DNA of 64,000 bases from Zonotrichia leucophrys gambelii (GCF_028769735.1 NC_088200.1:69597268-69661267); one strand, 5' to 3'. Positions 38,601-52,394 are shown, numbered from the stretch's first letter. The notes: generated by a model not told the origin, from the sequence alone. Program-made: numbers and translations.

Positions 38601-39287
38601 GTTTCACACGTAACCCACCACTTGGAGATCCTTGGATAGTTGAAATGCATATGAAAATTGGGGAGGCATAATTAATTCCAGCAGTGTTCAGCCAATTGTT
38701 TTAGGCTTCTGGAGGAAATGCTGGAAATAATGCTTGCTAAATAAAAGGTCTTCAATAGAAGCAGTGGCAGATAAAATTCATGACCATAACTTCCACTAGC
38801 CATATTGTAAGTATCGTCCCTCTCTGTTCCCACTGTGACTCCAGACTACATCAATGTCAGCCTTGCTGCATTGGTAGTGCTTCTTCTTCTGTAAGTTCAA
38901 TAATTTGCAGAAATCTTCTTCCTCTTATACAGCAGAGACCTTCAATTCTTGGATTTCCAGCTAAATGGAAAATACCATTTTCCAGCATTTAAAAAAAAAT
39001 AAATATACATGAGAAAACGCAAGCCTGTTAAGTATCTCAGTGCTGTGGATCTTTGTAAAGACATTTATATTATAGTGTGCATTTGACCTGAATGTTTCAC
39101 TTGATTAGATGTAGGTGGTGATGTTTTTCAGAGCTCAGCCATCAGCCCTGGCTATTTTCTCTGCTAATGAAAAAGCAAAGGTCAGGTTTACTTTCTGTCC
39201 TTATTAACCCCATTCATATTCCTGCTCAGGAATGCATGCCTGGATACAAAACCTCCAGAGCGGGCAGGAACTCTTGGAAAACAAGAC
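35661..39287. other. Intergenic DNA, no gene recognised
   Basis: Unique-looking AT-rich sequence. No transposon, spliced exon set or RNA gene was recognised on either strand. Confidence 0.5.
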
Positions 39288-39605
39288 CAAAAAAAACCCT
39301 CAATAAACAAGAACAACAAAACAAACAAACCAAACCAAACCAACCAAACAAACAAGAAAACAAAACAAAACCAAAAAGAACAAAAAAAAACCCAAAAAAA
39401 AACCACCCCAAAGCAAAACAAAAAAGGGAAAAAAAAAACCAAAAAAAAAAAACAAAAAAAACAAAAAAACCCAACCTAACCAAAAAACCAAACCAAAAAT
39501 AAAAGGAAAAAAAGAAAAAAAAAGGGAGGAAGGAAAAAAAAAAAAAAAAAGAAAAAGGAAAAAAAGGGGGGAAAAAGGAAAAAAAAAAGAAAAGAGAAAA
39601 AAGTA
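39288..39605. repeat. A-rich low-complexity tract (~318 bp)
   Basis: It begins with CAAA/CCAAA units (AACAAACAAACCAAACC) and degrades into poly-A with scattered C or G. Long Lys- or Phe-rich frames on both strands come from composition. Confidence 0.95.
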
Positions 39606-42600
39606 TATTTCAGAGTCTCTCTGTGCCATTCACTCCCATCCTGTTAGTGCTGTGGAAATACAAGTTGTGGCTCACAAACCACAGTGCAGCCCCTGAAACG
39701 AGAGGAAGCACCTGGGTCCCAGCACAGCCAGCAAGGAAACGTGAGCCTCATGTGCACTCCCTGAATGCTGAGAGGCTGCCTGACCTCAGGGTGAGGGAAC
39801 CCTGCTCCCACCACCATCCTTACGGCAAAAATGCCACTCATCACCCCCTTGGCAACAAATTTCACCCGTGCCCACCAATCCAGCTTGTTCACAGTGCCAA
39901 ATTCCCATCTCTCCTTCCCTGACTGCTGTAAGGAGTGATAGAGTTAGAATGATGCACTATCCTGCACCTTAAATTTTATGTTGTCTTACTTGTTACATAT
40001 TACTATAAAACAATATGAATTTCAACCAGTTCTGCAGGTAAAAACTGGGAAAATCAGAGAGATTTAAGCAGAGGCATCTAGGATAGGCTGTGGGAACCAG
40101 AGAGGATGGTTCTCTTCTAATGTTAAAATTATGCTTGCTCTTCTTTATTAAATTAGAGCCATGTAGAGCCGTGTTTACACTCAGTCATCTTGTGTTTTCC
40201 CAGGGCTGCCTGGACATTCTGCCAAAGTGGCAAATAATGAAAAATCAGTGTGGCATCTGACAGGACTTAGTGCACAGCTTTTTCTGGTCGCTTGTTTAAG
40301 GTCTTTTTCCCCAGAGAAATTAGTAAGGATTTAATTGGTTAATGCTATTGTTCACATAAATATCTGAACTATCTTTTGTTGCTGGGCCCACCCATGACCA
40401 ACAGGGGCTTATGAACTCAGAGTTTCCTCTGTGGTCTCTAGAGATGGAGAGCCATATGAAGGCACATCAAATTAATCTAATTTAAGTGCTCCAAGTCATT
40501 ATCTGGAGTACTTGTACTCATCTTGTGGTCAGATGCATACTTTCAGGTCTTTCCCTTCACTTTTTAGTCAATTCTCAGCTTGAAACAGAATTTTTCCATT
40601 TGACCCTGTGTGCATAGCAGAGGTCTCTATTTTAAAATTAAATCAGTTTTCAGTTATCTGTGTCCTCAAGTTTACTCACTTCTCATTTGACAAGGTGTTC
40701 TCTTTCCACAAATATCTTTGTGCTTTACCTCTCCTATTTTATTTTGTAAGTGTATTCAAACTTTTGTGTCTTCACTGTTTCTCTTTTCTGTACAGACCAG
40801 AGAAAAAAGCATCAGCATGCTCAAGTTATTCCTAGGGCAAATGTCCAGATTTATTCTTTACCAAACACTATGACAGCAAAAGGCCATTGTACTTGCTCTT
40901 GTCTTTACTAAGGGCATAAACTGGAAACGGAAAATCACTTCAGATTTTTTCCTGGGTTCTTTTTCCAGATCTTTCAGCTGAGTTTAGGGAGTCACATAGT
41001 TCATCCATTGAGAAGGTAAACCATACTCACCAGCCACATGTCATTCTGTAGTGCTTCTTTTGGGTCTTTTTCCTGCAGGGAGAAAATTCCTTGCCTTGGA
41101 GATAATCTTCTTTGTCTACAACACACTTAGGCTTGGCACATTCTGGTGTAGCAGTAGGGCTTTAAAGTCCTCTTTGTTAAAAGAGCTCAGTTTCATTGTT
41201 TTCTCCATCACACCTTCAAGCCCATATATTGTTTGCTGCTGAATCCAGTTGTATTTGTGGTCACACCTGAGCCTCTGATAGTATTTTAGCTTATTCAATA
41301 TGCTTATGTGGACATGATAAAATCAGTTAAAATCTCTTTGTCTTGTGCTTCCCCATCCTTACCAGGGCTTTTTTGCCCTGATTCCCAAGAACTTAGAGCA
41401 TTTTTTTAAGGATTATATCTTTTCAAAATCATAGTTGTCTTCTATTAAAATTTGTTACTTTTGTTCATAAGGACGCTGGGAGAACAGAGAACTTATCCAC
41501 AAATAAGGCAGGGAAAACACAGCCTTTTTCATCACAGCATTACAACTTGCACCTTAAAGTTAGTCAGCCAGTCTCAGATTCAGTGATTTGTGGGCAGTTG
41601 TGCACAGTTCATGTTTAAACATTTCTGTGAAGTTTTTATTTGTACTGTGAGGGGCATTTGATGTGGAGTTCAAAGCATTTCCAAACAAACCTGTGCCAGG
41701 AGAAGGGATGTAAGAAAGTCCCACAACATGGTGCCTGTTTTTCTTGGTAGCTAAGGACAGAAATGACAGTGATTTATGACACTTGTGAAAACCAGTTGAG
41801 CCCCAGGACTGCCAAATTAGAATAATGTGCACAGAGAAGCACTCAAAACAATGTCGTGTGTTTTCCCTCTGTGTGAGTCAGAGCTCCACTTGAGAGCCTC
41901 CAGCTACTCAAAAACTCGCCCGCTTTTCTCTCTCAGCAAGTTCAGGGGGTGCTGCCAGCTCAAAAAATTCAATTATGGCTATTTGATGCTTTACTTAAAA
42001 CCCAGTTCCCACTGGCTTGTGACCATGTGAGAACCTCAGCTTCCATTTAGAGAAAAATGAAGATTCGGGCCTTCAAAAGGCAGGATTTAAGGGCAAGTGG
42101 GACCTAAGCACACACAGCTGTCTCACAAAATGCAGGAGGAGGAGGAGGAAGAGAAGGAGAAACATTATTTGTTGGATGTCAGACAAACATCTACCAGAGT
42201 AATTCTGCTGTAATTGGTTTTGCCCTGGGAAAAACTCATGTTGGCTCCAAGTAGTGCACTGAAAAAACATTGATTTCGAGTTTTTGTTTGTAATGACAAG
42301 AATAGGCTGTGAATGGGACAATGAGATTTTCATCACTATTTTTATGTTTTAAAGAAGACGTCACTTTGGTATTTTTAGTCATTTAACATGAAACTTTTTG
42401 GAGAATTTTCAGAGAAATGTCTTTCATTGGAAAATGCAGTATCTGCAGGATCAAAATCCTCTGCAGGGGACCAGAAACGAAAGCAAACTCAGAGAATTTT
42501 TTGCACAATTAAGAGTTTATTATAAGTATCTATCAAAAGAGAGTGTCTTTTCTTTCTCGGTGAAGAAGCCCTCTATGCTTAACATTCTAATAAGAGGTTG

Positions 42601-43104
42601 TGCAGAAAAATGAAATCATTCAAGTCTACCAGCGCAGCAGGTTCTTCTGAACTGGAAAAAAAATCAAAGAGAGTGTGATATTTTGCCCCCTCAATTGTGA
42701 TGAAGAACCAGGTGGATGCTGATGACAGTAAATTTAAGCCAAAATATTCATGTGACCATTTAGAATTCTCTGAAATGAAATGTACTTAGACAAGCAGCAT
42801 ATGAAGGGGAAAAATAGCTGATTTTGCTGCTGTTCCTAATGTTATTGCAGCAGTGACAAAGCAAGGCTGTGCCCTGTGGTGTGAGGGCACTGCGTTGCTG
42901 AAAATCCAACGTTTCAGGCACCCTCAGTGCCCTGCAGGTGTGGATGCAGTGCTGGCCAGCAGACACTGATCAGTTAAGGATGGGCTGGCTGCTCTCTGCG
43001 GAGCCAGGGTGACTTGCAGAAGTGACTCAAGTGCAGCTCTTGGCACAGGTCCTTGGTAGATGCCCAGATGAGAGGGTGCTGAGGTTTTGACGCTGGCTGG
43101 GGGC
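39606..43104. other. Intergenic DNA, no gene recognised
   Basis: No coding exon, RNA gene or transposon was recognised. A short GGA-rich patch lies at about 42133-42161. Confidence 0.5.
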
Positions 43105-43651
43105 TGTGTACAAATCACAGACGGGATGGGGCTGCTGAGGAACTGCCTCGAGCTGTTTGATTTCCCAGCATCACAATACATGGCTATGACAATGGGAAGA
43201 TGCCAGCAGCTCACATCCCAGGCAGCAGACACAGAACTCAATGCCACAACTCACTTTATAAGTTTTTGACCAATCACACAAAGCAAAAGCACATTGACAG
43301 TAGTTCTATCCAACCACTGTAAGCACACATACCTTTGGTTAAACAATGCTTGCTCATTTCAAACACAATACCTGCTTGTGAGCCTTAAAACACAATGCAC
43401 AGAGCTCCATTATTAAGCTTAAAACTTCCTAATATCTTGCTAGAGAAACTTTTCTGCAGTTTAGGGAGTAATTCTAAACAAGTGTTAATACACACATCAC
43501 TGTTCTATTTGTCCTTGCTATTGTACTTTTAAAATAATTTTTCTGCTGCCCAATCTCATGGCTGCTGCTTAGCTCCCATCACAGTCCCTCTGTCTCTGAT
43601 GCCTGCCTTTTGCAGCTTTCCCAAAACCCTCTGGTTTTGTGGGTTCCCACA
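43105..43651 (-). mobile_element. LTR-like element, family C, inverted copy
   Basis: This is the reverse complement of 34014-34576, matched end to end. It includes the TATA-like ACTTATAAAGTG, the ATTGG box and the GGGATGTGAGCTGCTGGCAT block. On the minus strand it would begin TGTGGGAACCCAC and end TGTACACA, giving TG/CA termini. No clear target-site duplication is seen. Confidence 0.75.
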
Positions 43652-44649
43652 AGGTGTCTCTGCTGACTGCAGAGGGTGGCAGCTCCTGATGGGACCTGTG
43701 GCCAGCAGCAGAGGTGGGACAGCAGGGTGACACAGGGAGGGCTGTGCATCCACATTGCCAGAATGGCTGGGCATGGAGAGAAAGTAGAGAGCAAGGTGAA
43801 TACGTGTGTTGTTTTGAGTGAGAAATTGCCAGATCCTGGGAGAGCTGATCGCGGGGCAGGTTGACTGAGGAGGGGGAAGCTCTGCCCCACAGGAAATGGC
43901 TGTGGCACATCACCAGGCACTGCTGGGCCCTGAGTTTTTATTGCTCCCCCCTTCAAAAGGAAATATTTCAAATAATGTCTTTTAGAACGAAAAGGTAACC
44001 CAGATTTGTTGAATGAACTCTCTGACCAGTGGTAACAGCAGTATTGGCTTGCTGTGTATTTCTTTGCAGTATATACCCCAATTATTTATTTTTTTTTAAT
44101 TAAAAAGCCTGAGGCCTCTATTTGAAGTCAAGTGAAGGTTTTGAACAATATCTCTTTTGTCTTACAGTTCACTGGCAATAAGGGAGTGAATTAATGAATC
44201 AATATTAGCACCCACCATACCAGATCAAAGTTACCTAGGCAGGCAACAGGGAAAAGATCTGTCACACCACTGAAAAGTCTGAGAAACAAAAATTAAGAGT
44301 CTCTAGTTCTGATTAGCCATCTTCTCTCTTAAATTTCACAAGTGTTTCAGTACTATTTTACATCTTACTTTTTGCATGTATTTCATGTGAAATGTGGTTT
44401 CACAATGTGGAAAGCCTTAAGAGCTACTGAGATGTAACACCATCAGGAAGGTTTATTGATAAATAACCCTGTGCTGGCAAAAGCAATGACACCCTCATTT
44501 GGTAACATGTTCAGTGTTCATTGCTGCAGCCTTTAGTTAGAAATCACCCCAGTACCTTTCCTGAACCTGCCTCCAACACGGCTGAATGTCAAGATACTGG
44601 AAGGAGGTTTGAAAACCAGTGTTTGACATTAATCAGAACCATTCAGGAG

Positions 44650-45038
44650 TGTCGCAGATATTTTTTCATAGAAATCCTTTCTTTGGGATTTATTCATCTT
44701 CTGGGAAGCTGAGGCCCCAGAAGAAGAATGTAAACAATTGTTATCAGCTGGTGTGGAATGCAACAGGTGCAATGGTGATTGGTCTCATGTGAGAGTTTGG
44801 ATTTGCTGACCACTCACAGGAGAGTTTGTCCTTGCTTTCTGCTGGACACAGAACTTTGTTATGCATTCTTTTCTATGCTATTCTTAGCTTAGCAGCCTCT
44901 GCAACTTCTCTCTTTATTCCTTTTAGTATAGTTATGATATATTATATATCATGTATCAATAAATCCAGCCTTCTGATCATGAGCCAAGATTCTCGTCCAC
45001 TTCTCTCACCCTGAAGACCTTCATCAGTCACTGTAATA
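44650..45038 (+). mobile_element. Solo LTR, family B, + orientation
   Basis: It begins TGTCGCAGATATTTTTTCAT, contains GTGGAATGCAACAGGTGCAA and TGATTGGTCTCATG, an AT-rich TATA-like stretch and AATAAA at 44958-44963. A perfect 6-bp duplication CAGGAG lies at 44644-44649 and 45039-45044. The right end reads ATA where ACA is expected, a single change. Confidence 0.9.
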
Positions 45039-45144
45039 CAGGAGTAATGAAAACATTTTTTCATCTTTATGGTGTTTAACAAGATCCCCCAGAGCAATGC
45101 TCATTGCTCCTCTCTTTAAATTTTGACAGATCAGATATATCAAA

Positions 45145-45350
45145 TGAGAATCACAGGATAGACCAGGTTGGGAGATCCCTTTTGTGGGAAAGCAGCATCA
45201 AGGGGATCATCCAGCACCTTGTCCAATCCCATCTTGAAAACCTCCAGAGATGGGGACCCCACCATATTTACAGGGAGCTTGTTCCAGTGTCTGATAGTTC
45301 TGTCTGTGAAAAAATATGTCTTATTTCAAGATTAAATCGTTGCTGTTTCT
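45145..45350 (-). mobile_element. CR1 LINE fragment, antisense
   Basis: ATCACAGGATAGACCAGGTTGG, CCAATCCCATCTTGAAAACC, CCAGAGATGGGGACCCCACC and CTTGTTCCAGTGTCTGA match the reverse complement of the CR1 3' region. Confidence 0.88.
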
Positions 45351-45935
45351 TATTAAAATAATTTAACAAGGATAGATAACACAAGAAAGATGTTTAAATA
45401 GTCCTTTTATTTTCCAAAAGTGCTTAAACCATTAAAATGGTTAACCGTTTAAAGCTTTAGCTTTATCACATTAAATTTAAAAATACTACAATCACACTTT
45501 TCAACCTGCAAGCAACTGATAGATTAAAACCCCCCAGAATTTGGTCCCTGGAGTTTTGCCCTTGTTTTGTCTCATGGTCTCACAACAAGAACATAAGGAA
45601 GGTGACTGCTGATGGTGTCAGGGGGTGCCCAATGAGTGTAAAGAAGTGTGGGTATGTATGGCTGAGACTCTTGCAGTTTGCCATTAATAATCTGCTCCTT
45701 TACCAGATGCACCTTTGGTTTATGGCATGATTACAACCTTAGCACCTTAACATGTGTCTCCAAGTATGCACACACCCTCTGGGCTGGTGTTTTCTTGTGC
45801 TTTCTTCCCAGGTGTTTGGATATGCAGGAAACTTCTGCCCCTTCCTTTCAGTAATTGCACTTTTCTCCTACTCTCATGTGCACTTCAATGAAACCATGAT
45901 TTTGCAATTCTCTGTCCCCTGAGTCTTCTCTGCCT

Positions 45936-46094
45936 GGGGAGGAAAATTGTTGGGGAGGATGAAGGCTTGACAAGAAAGTCTCACAGATATGTGTGCTTGG
46001 CAGAAAGATTTTTAAATGTAGAGTCTGATGAAGGAATAGAGATGGAAGCAAGTTTTGATATAGAAGAAAACAATTGCTGAGCCAGTCTCACTGG
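45936..46094. repeat. Left arm of a 159-bp near-perfect inverted repeat
   Basis: The reverse complement of this arm equals 46245-46403 apart from about three substitutions, with no gaps by my alignment. The 150-bp spacer is 46095-46244. Both arms encode the same start of a short frame on opposite strands. Confidence 0.97.
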
Positions 46095-46244
46095 TCCTTT
46101 TTTCTACTTGCAGCTTTGCTGGCTTGTTTGCCTGTGCTCTCTTTCTGCTTGGTAAAAAACACCTTCTTGTTTGGGGTGGGTTTATCCTTTGCTCTAAGCC
46201 ATAAAACCCCTTCTAACTAACACACCCTTTGCCTTCTTGGTTAT

Positions 46245-46403
46245 CCAGTGAGGCTGGCTCAGCAATTGTTTTCTTCTATATCAAAACTTGCTTCCATCTC
46301 TATTCCTTCATCAGACTCTACATTTAAAAATCTTTCTGCCAAGCACACATATCTGTGAGACTTTCTTGTCAAACTTTCATCCTCCCCAACAATTTTCCTC
46401 CCC
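46245..46403. repeat. Right arm of a 159-bp near-perfect inverted repeat
   Basis: This is the partner of 45936-46094. A transcript crossing both arms could fold into a hairpin with about 156 paired positions. Confidence 0.97.
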
Positions 46404-47120
46404 ATCTCTGCACCAAGGCTTAGGATGCACTTTCAGCCTGCAGCCTGAAGCCAATTTAATCATCAGCTGCTCTGCTGGTAGAGGCAGCACTGGTGCTGCT
46501 CTTTTTTGAGCTTCCCCCCTCTCTCTGCCCATCTCTTGCGATGCTAACTGGTCTGATGACAATGTCTTTGTTTTTCTTCATGTTTAATTCCTCAGGAGAA
46601 TTCTGCACACCTGATTTGTGCTGCAGTTGCACAACAGACGTGACTGATGCAGAGGCAGTGGTAGCAGGCAGCCTGTGGGGCTGGAAGTTGGGGTGGGGCT
46701 GAGTTTGCCTGTTCTGTCACACACAGTGACCTTGTTGGGCTGTGAAAAGCCTCTCCCAAAGCAAGAGGCAGGGAGGTGAAAGGCTGGCTGCAGATTTTTC
46801 CAGCAGAAAAGGTCCCCAGTTCCTTGGTGATAGGGATCACCAAGATATGGACAGCCTGGAGGAGGTTGGAGGAGGGAGTAGAAATGGAGTGGAATTTCTC
46901 ACTGCTGCCTGTTCCAAAAGCATTGCACAGTAGCTTAGGTTCTCTTTGTTGGTTTGGTGGTTTTTCATTAATGCTTCAAAGCAAAGGAAAAAGGCACAAA
47001 AATAGTGTTATTTGAGACCATTACTGATTTTTGAAATATCAGGCTAAAGAAAGTGAGGGCTGTATTAACCAATTACTTTTCAGAATAGGAATGTAGATGA
47101 ACTTTATTGAACTATAATAT
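46404..47120. other. Intergenic DNA, no gene recognised
   Basis: I see no recognisable exon or repeat. Short frames such as 46742-46933 lack support. Confidence 0.5.
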
Positions 47121-47125
47121 TTTTA

Positions 47126-47166
47126 ATAATAATAATAGTAGTAGTAGTAGTAGTAATAATAATAAC
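47126..47166. repeat. ATA/GTA trinucleotide microsatellite
   Basis: AATAATAATAGTAGTAGTAG, then further AGTAATAATAATAA. A short array. Confidence 0.95.
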
Positions 47167-47169
47167 TTA

Positions 47170-50100
47170 AATAGTTATAATTTTTTTGTGTAGTTCTATT
47201 ACTAAATAAAAGATTTTTTGACACAGAAAAATGTAGTTATACACAGTGACGCTTTGCTGCTTTTGAAATATCTTTGTCAAAGTATGTTAAAGTAGGTACC
47301 ATACTTTTCCCTTGTTTGTCACAGTTCAAGAGTATGCTCCATTTAGTACAGAATCCTTCAGATTAATCTTAATGTGTTGTGGGCCTTTCAAATAAAACCT
47401 ATTAAATTTGTTATTACCTTTTAAAACAGAATTAAGTCATTAGTCCCAGTCATGGAAAATGTGAGCTGATCTTCAATGTAAATTAACTGCAGTAGTAAAT
47501 AGCTCCGTCTGTGTGTGTTTCCTTATGTGGACTCATATGCTTTTATCTTTAATTAAGGACACAAAATTTACTTTTGGAGAATTATAAATTCCATGAGTCA
47601 GAACATTAAGTGGTTAGTATTAATATATGCTAGTTACTATTCTATTTGGAAAAGAGAATTGCATAACTGATCTTTTGTCACGTGAAATCTTCATGCTCCC
47701 AGCTGAAATGTTTGAAGCCTTTGTTCAGGTAGTATTCTTTACACTGAATAACTGCCTTTATGACCATTTTCCTAAATGACTGTACATTATACTCAGTTAT
47801 TTCCTGCTCCAAATGCAACATATGACATTAGACCAGTGACAACAGCAAACTGTGGGGGGAGAAGTCCCAGCCTGGCTGTGTCAGTGTGAGCTGTTGCATT
47901 GCTGGGCGTGTTAAACATTCAACATGGAATTTCCATGGGTTTCACTGAGAACGTACTGCCCCCTCTGTCTTTCCTGGGTCAGACAGAAGGATGACTTTAA
48001 TTTCTTTAAAGACCAAATTTAACCAAAACAGTGAGTAACAATCACTTGGGCGTTACCAACTTCCTCGTCTGGGATTCTGCAGCGCATTGTGTAGAAACTT
48101 TAGCTGTATGGCCTTACTTAAGGGAGCTACCTCTTCCTTTCATGACACACTCTCCAAGGATGACATCATTGTGAGAAGGGGCACTTTTTTGTAAAGGAAA
48201 CAGGATTGTTGAAAGGGAAGAAGGTACTCACCATTCCAGATTGCTCCAAAGGTCAGCAATTGTGTCGCTGCAACAGCCCAACCCTGGTGCTGACACAATC
48301 CTGCCTCCCTTCTCAGCAGCAGCTCTCAGCTCTGCAAAGTTACTGAAAACCAGGGCAAAAGCAAACTGCAGCAAAGCCAGCTCATTAGGCTTTCACATGT
48401 CTCTTTATCCTCATTATTCCAAAGGGCTTTATGTTATTTCAAGATGACTTTTAAGGCAAGCTAACTAATGTGGGTTAGGTAGTGGTTATAATTCCTTACT
48501 AAAATCTGTTCAGTGATGTTATTCTGGGGTTATTTTAATGAGATTTGGACATAAAATGTGTCTTGGCTGGCGTTACTGAGCTGCATCACACCAAATCACA
48601 ATTCCTACATAATGCTTTTTGGAAGGCATCCTTCTTTAATCTTTAGAATTATAGCAATAAAATTGCACATTACTTGTTTAATTACCAGTAAACCTATGGA
48701 TTAAACATAGATCTATCTGCCCACTCTTATTCTGCTCTATCCATGCAAAGTGTAAGCTTAAATCAGTGTTTTTCTGGAGCTGCCAGCCACTAGATATCTT
48801 GCAATCTCTTACATGCACATGCCACCCATATTTTACCCAGCTGCCTGCATAAACCAGCTGAAGGAAGAGAAGCAGATTTTTTTACAAATATTTATATTTT
48901 TGGCAGCAGAATTGCTGTCATGTTATGCTAGGTTTCACATCTAGGCTGTATTGAGGCAAAATTGGGAAGTAGAGGAAAATATGCAGAAAGTAAATTAACT
49001 CTGAAATCTTGGCTTTTTTGGTAAGTTATGTAAATGATGTTAGGGATGTTTTTAGTGTTGTCACCAGTGCACACTAAAGAATACAAATGAAGGAAAAATA
49101 AATCAGTATGAGTGCAGGATAATTTGCAAACTCTACTTCAACATCCAATATCAGCTCTGGGTTAAGATGATTTAAACCAGCCTGTATCATGCTGATGGTT
49201 TGAAAAGATGCTGTCACCCCAAAACTTATCCTTATTTCTTTTTCTCCCTTCCTTCTGCAGACAGACCAAACAGCCTTCTCTGCCTCAGAATTTGCTGTTT
49301 TCACCTTGTTCTCAGGCAGATTTTAGGAGTCTCCTTAGGCTGAGATCGTATAAACACACATCAGTGTTGACCACCAGATTATGAATTATATTTACACTGA
49401 GTGCAAAACAAAATCTCCCACATCTTCCTCTGGCCAAGCCAGGATTTCAGGCTCTGTGCTTTGTACACAGGCTGAGGCAAAGTTACAGCAGGGAATGCAA
49501 AAGGGAGATAATCACTTATGTTAGGGCAGGAGAGAAGGGAAGCTACAATGTCCAAAGTAAACCATATTTATGGTGTGAATGTTCCTTCAGATTTCTGAAC
49601 ATTTTTAACCTCCCCAGTACTTTATCCTTCTCACTTTGTCCTGGCAGAGCTACATATTTCCTGTCCAGGCTGAGCCATTCTTTTAAAATGCTCAACTTTT
49701 AAAAAGAGTTTTCAGTTTACACTGTCCCAAAAAAAAAAAAAAAAAGAAAAAGAAAAAAAAAAGAAAAAAAATCTGTTAAACTGAACATAAGTGGGAGAGC
49801 ACAAGTGGAAAATGGGAAAATGCTGGCTGATATCTGGATCACAGGATGAAATTCCAGTGTAGAAGTGTGCTGGATAGACAAGGTAGAGAAAGAGGTTGCG
49901 CCATTTCAAGGTTTTCTTCTGAGGTTACCACAGGGGAGCCAGGTATATTTCAGACAGTGCTACAAATGAGAAGTCAGGAGTCCTACTCCTTGCTTACTTC
50001 CCTCAGATAACGTCTAGATTACATTTTTAATGGTTTCTCTTACGGGAGATATTTCATGCACCTTCACACAGCTGCCAGAGGAAACATTCCCAAAACAGGG

Positions 50101-52380
50101 AATGCATCAGTCAGAGGAACCTCTGCAGGAGAAATCAGGTTTTGGTGATCCTCTCCCCTGTGAGTGGGGTGGCAGAGGACCTGCAAGTGGCACACCTGGT
50201 ACAGGGTGTGTGGCACACTGCTGCATGTTCCTCTTGTGGGAGCAGCAATTCAGGGCCCCCACCTCCCTCCAGCACCCAAATGTGAGTAACAGATTCTGTG
50301 GGCAGACTAGAATAGAAGCACTCTCACAAGCTGGCAAGAGCATCTCTGGAGTTGCAGTGACTGTCTCAGTATTGCAGTTATGGCTTTTAATCAAAAATAG
50401 TTGTTGTTTTTGGTTGGTTGTTTTGAATTTTTTTTTTGAAAGGCTGCCTTTACTTACACTATTTGAAATGGATGTAGTGTTTGGAACTGAAGCACATGTA
50501 AATATTAAACATAATTATCCTCGAGCCTCCGTTTTCAAAAAGGGTAAGATACAGATTCACAGCGAAGCAAGTCAAGGCTGTGGAAAATATTTTAATGACA
50601 TCGGCTCAGAAAAAAGTTTTCTTTGAAGGGCAGTAAAGGAACTTTTCCGTTAAATACCTGGAGATGCAAATTCACCCCATTATGAGTGCCGTAGGAAATT
50701 ACTTGAAATACCAGTGTTTTATGGTATTTACTGAAGAATTTTACATTATTTTCATTCAGAGGCATCTGTGAAGCATAATATTTTCAAATCAAATAAGAGT
50801 CTTGGAGTTTGCTATGTCTGGGGGTGGAAGCCAGGATATGATGCACTCATTGCACGCACTACTAGAACTGACCCTATTGCATCTGTGAAACCCAAAAGTC
50901 ACACCCAAGAACTTCAGGTGCCCAAAGCGACATTAAGGGTACTATATGAACATAACTCTGACATCCCAAACCCTCCCTGGCTAATGACTGCTGGAACTCA
51001 CAGGACTTATTTCCCTGACTCCCAGCTTGGTCAGAGGCACCTCAGGGTTTTCCCTTCTTATTTCTTGGCTCCTGCTTTGACCTCACAGGGACCAGCTCAT
51101 GGCAGAAACACTGCCTCCTCTGAGCTCACAGTGTGGCAGCAGCATCCAGCTTTTACACACTCAAAAAATGTCTCCTAGAATTATTTCTGGTTCATTTCTT
51201 TTTGAAAAATCTAATAGTTACTTGATATAAAATGCATACAAAGTTATAGAAGTAAACCTCCCCTTCCTTAGGAGTTCGTTAATTTATAGGATTTATGGAT
51301 TTATAGATTCTCACTGTTACATGATATTTTTTCCTCTAAGAGATTAACCATTCATTTTGCTTTTGCAGGCGTGCTGGGTTTCTTAGAGCTGAGTCAATAA
51401 CAATTTTTTTTCACAGTGAGGATTGCTTAAAGGGAAGTGTGTGATGACAAGGTTCTTCCTGACAGAAAGGTACTCCCAGGAAGAACACCAGCTTGCGTGG
51501 ATCACAGAGCCTGCAGAAATTTGTCACTGAGTCTGTAACACCTTGTGTTACAGAGGGTACTTAAAGGCAAAACATAAAGCTTCTGTCCAATATTATGAAA
51601 CCTCTGTGTCAGAGATCTTCAGGGAATGCAGTTCAGCATCTTTTGTCAAGTCTCATCATGAATCTCCTAGACAAGGAGAGGTTTCTAATCCTTGTGAATT
51701 ACCCTTGGAGAAGTTGCTTCATGTAGCAATGGAGCCCTGGGACACCCTTTGTGAAGCTCATCCAGAGGAAGGGGAACAAGGAGCTGAAAAACCCTTCCTG
51801 AAACATTTTCTTGCAGGGGTACACCCTGATGTCAGATTAATGGATTCATAGAGCAGACAGCCTTGTGATTTTACTGAGGTGTGTTCTGTGTAAATACTCT
51901 GCAAAGAGATGTGCAGGCAGCTGAAATGATGGTGACATTCCCTCAGAGTGTGCCAGGCCTATGTCCCTGGATAGCTCTGGTTACCTGCAAAGGACAAGGT
52001 TCTGATGGAGGCATGGATGGAGTTTTTTATGTGCCAGCAGCAGGAAATGCTTTCCTCCTTGTTTATATTTGTGTATGATGCCTTGGAGTGGCTGGCTAGA
52101 ACAGAGGCAAGACAGAGCTAAGAGGATAAAGTGGGTATTTAGTAAAGGCCTTCAATAGCTACACCTCATGCAGTGCAAAAGCCTTGCAGAAGCTACACCC
52201 AAGATGGTCATGAGTTTTTCACACAATTATAAGTTTTCCCTATTTGCATATCTGGGTGAATTCTACAGTTACAGCTTCAGGTAATGAAATCACATTTGGA
52301 GGAGTTTGGTCCTCTCCAATTCACTTTTGTTCATAATTTTTGGGGCCTGAAGCAGAGGGTGGCCTTGATTCTCCGGCCTG
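47170..52380. other. Intergenic DNA, no gene recognised
   Basis: The longest frame on this side is 198 codons (50030-50626, +) and has no recognisable domain. An A-rich run occurs at about 49727-49772. No RNA gene or transposon was identified before the LTR at 52395. Confidence 0.5.
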
Positions 52381-52394
52381 GAAGGATTGTTGTG

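Noticed and set aside
39167..39629. Lys-rich and Phe-rich open frames on both strands
   Set aside because: They come from the A-rich low-complexity tract.
45848..46509. Two short frames starting with the same peptide on opposite strands
   Set aside because: The identity is explained entirely by the 159-bp inverted repeat.
50030..50626. 198-codon open frame, the longest outside repeats
   Set aside because: No domain, signal or splice pattern is recognised. A frame of this length is not surprising in six frames of 64 kb.
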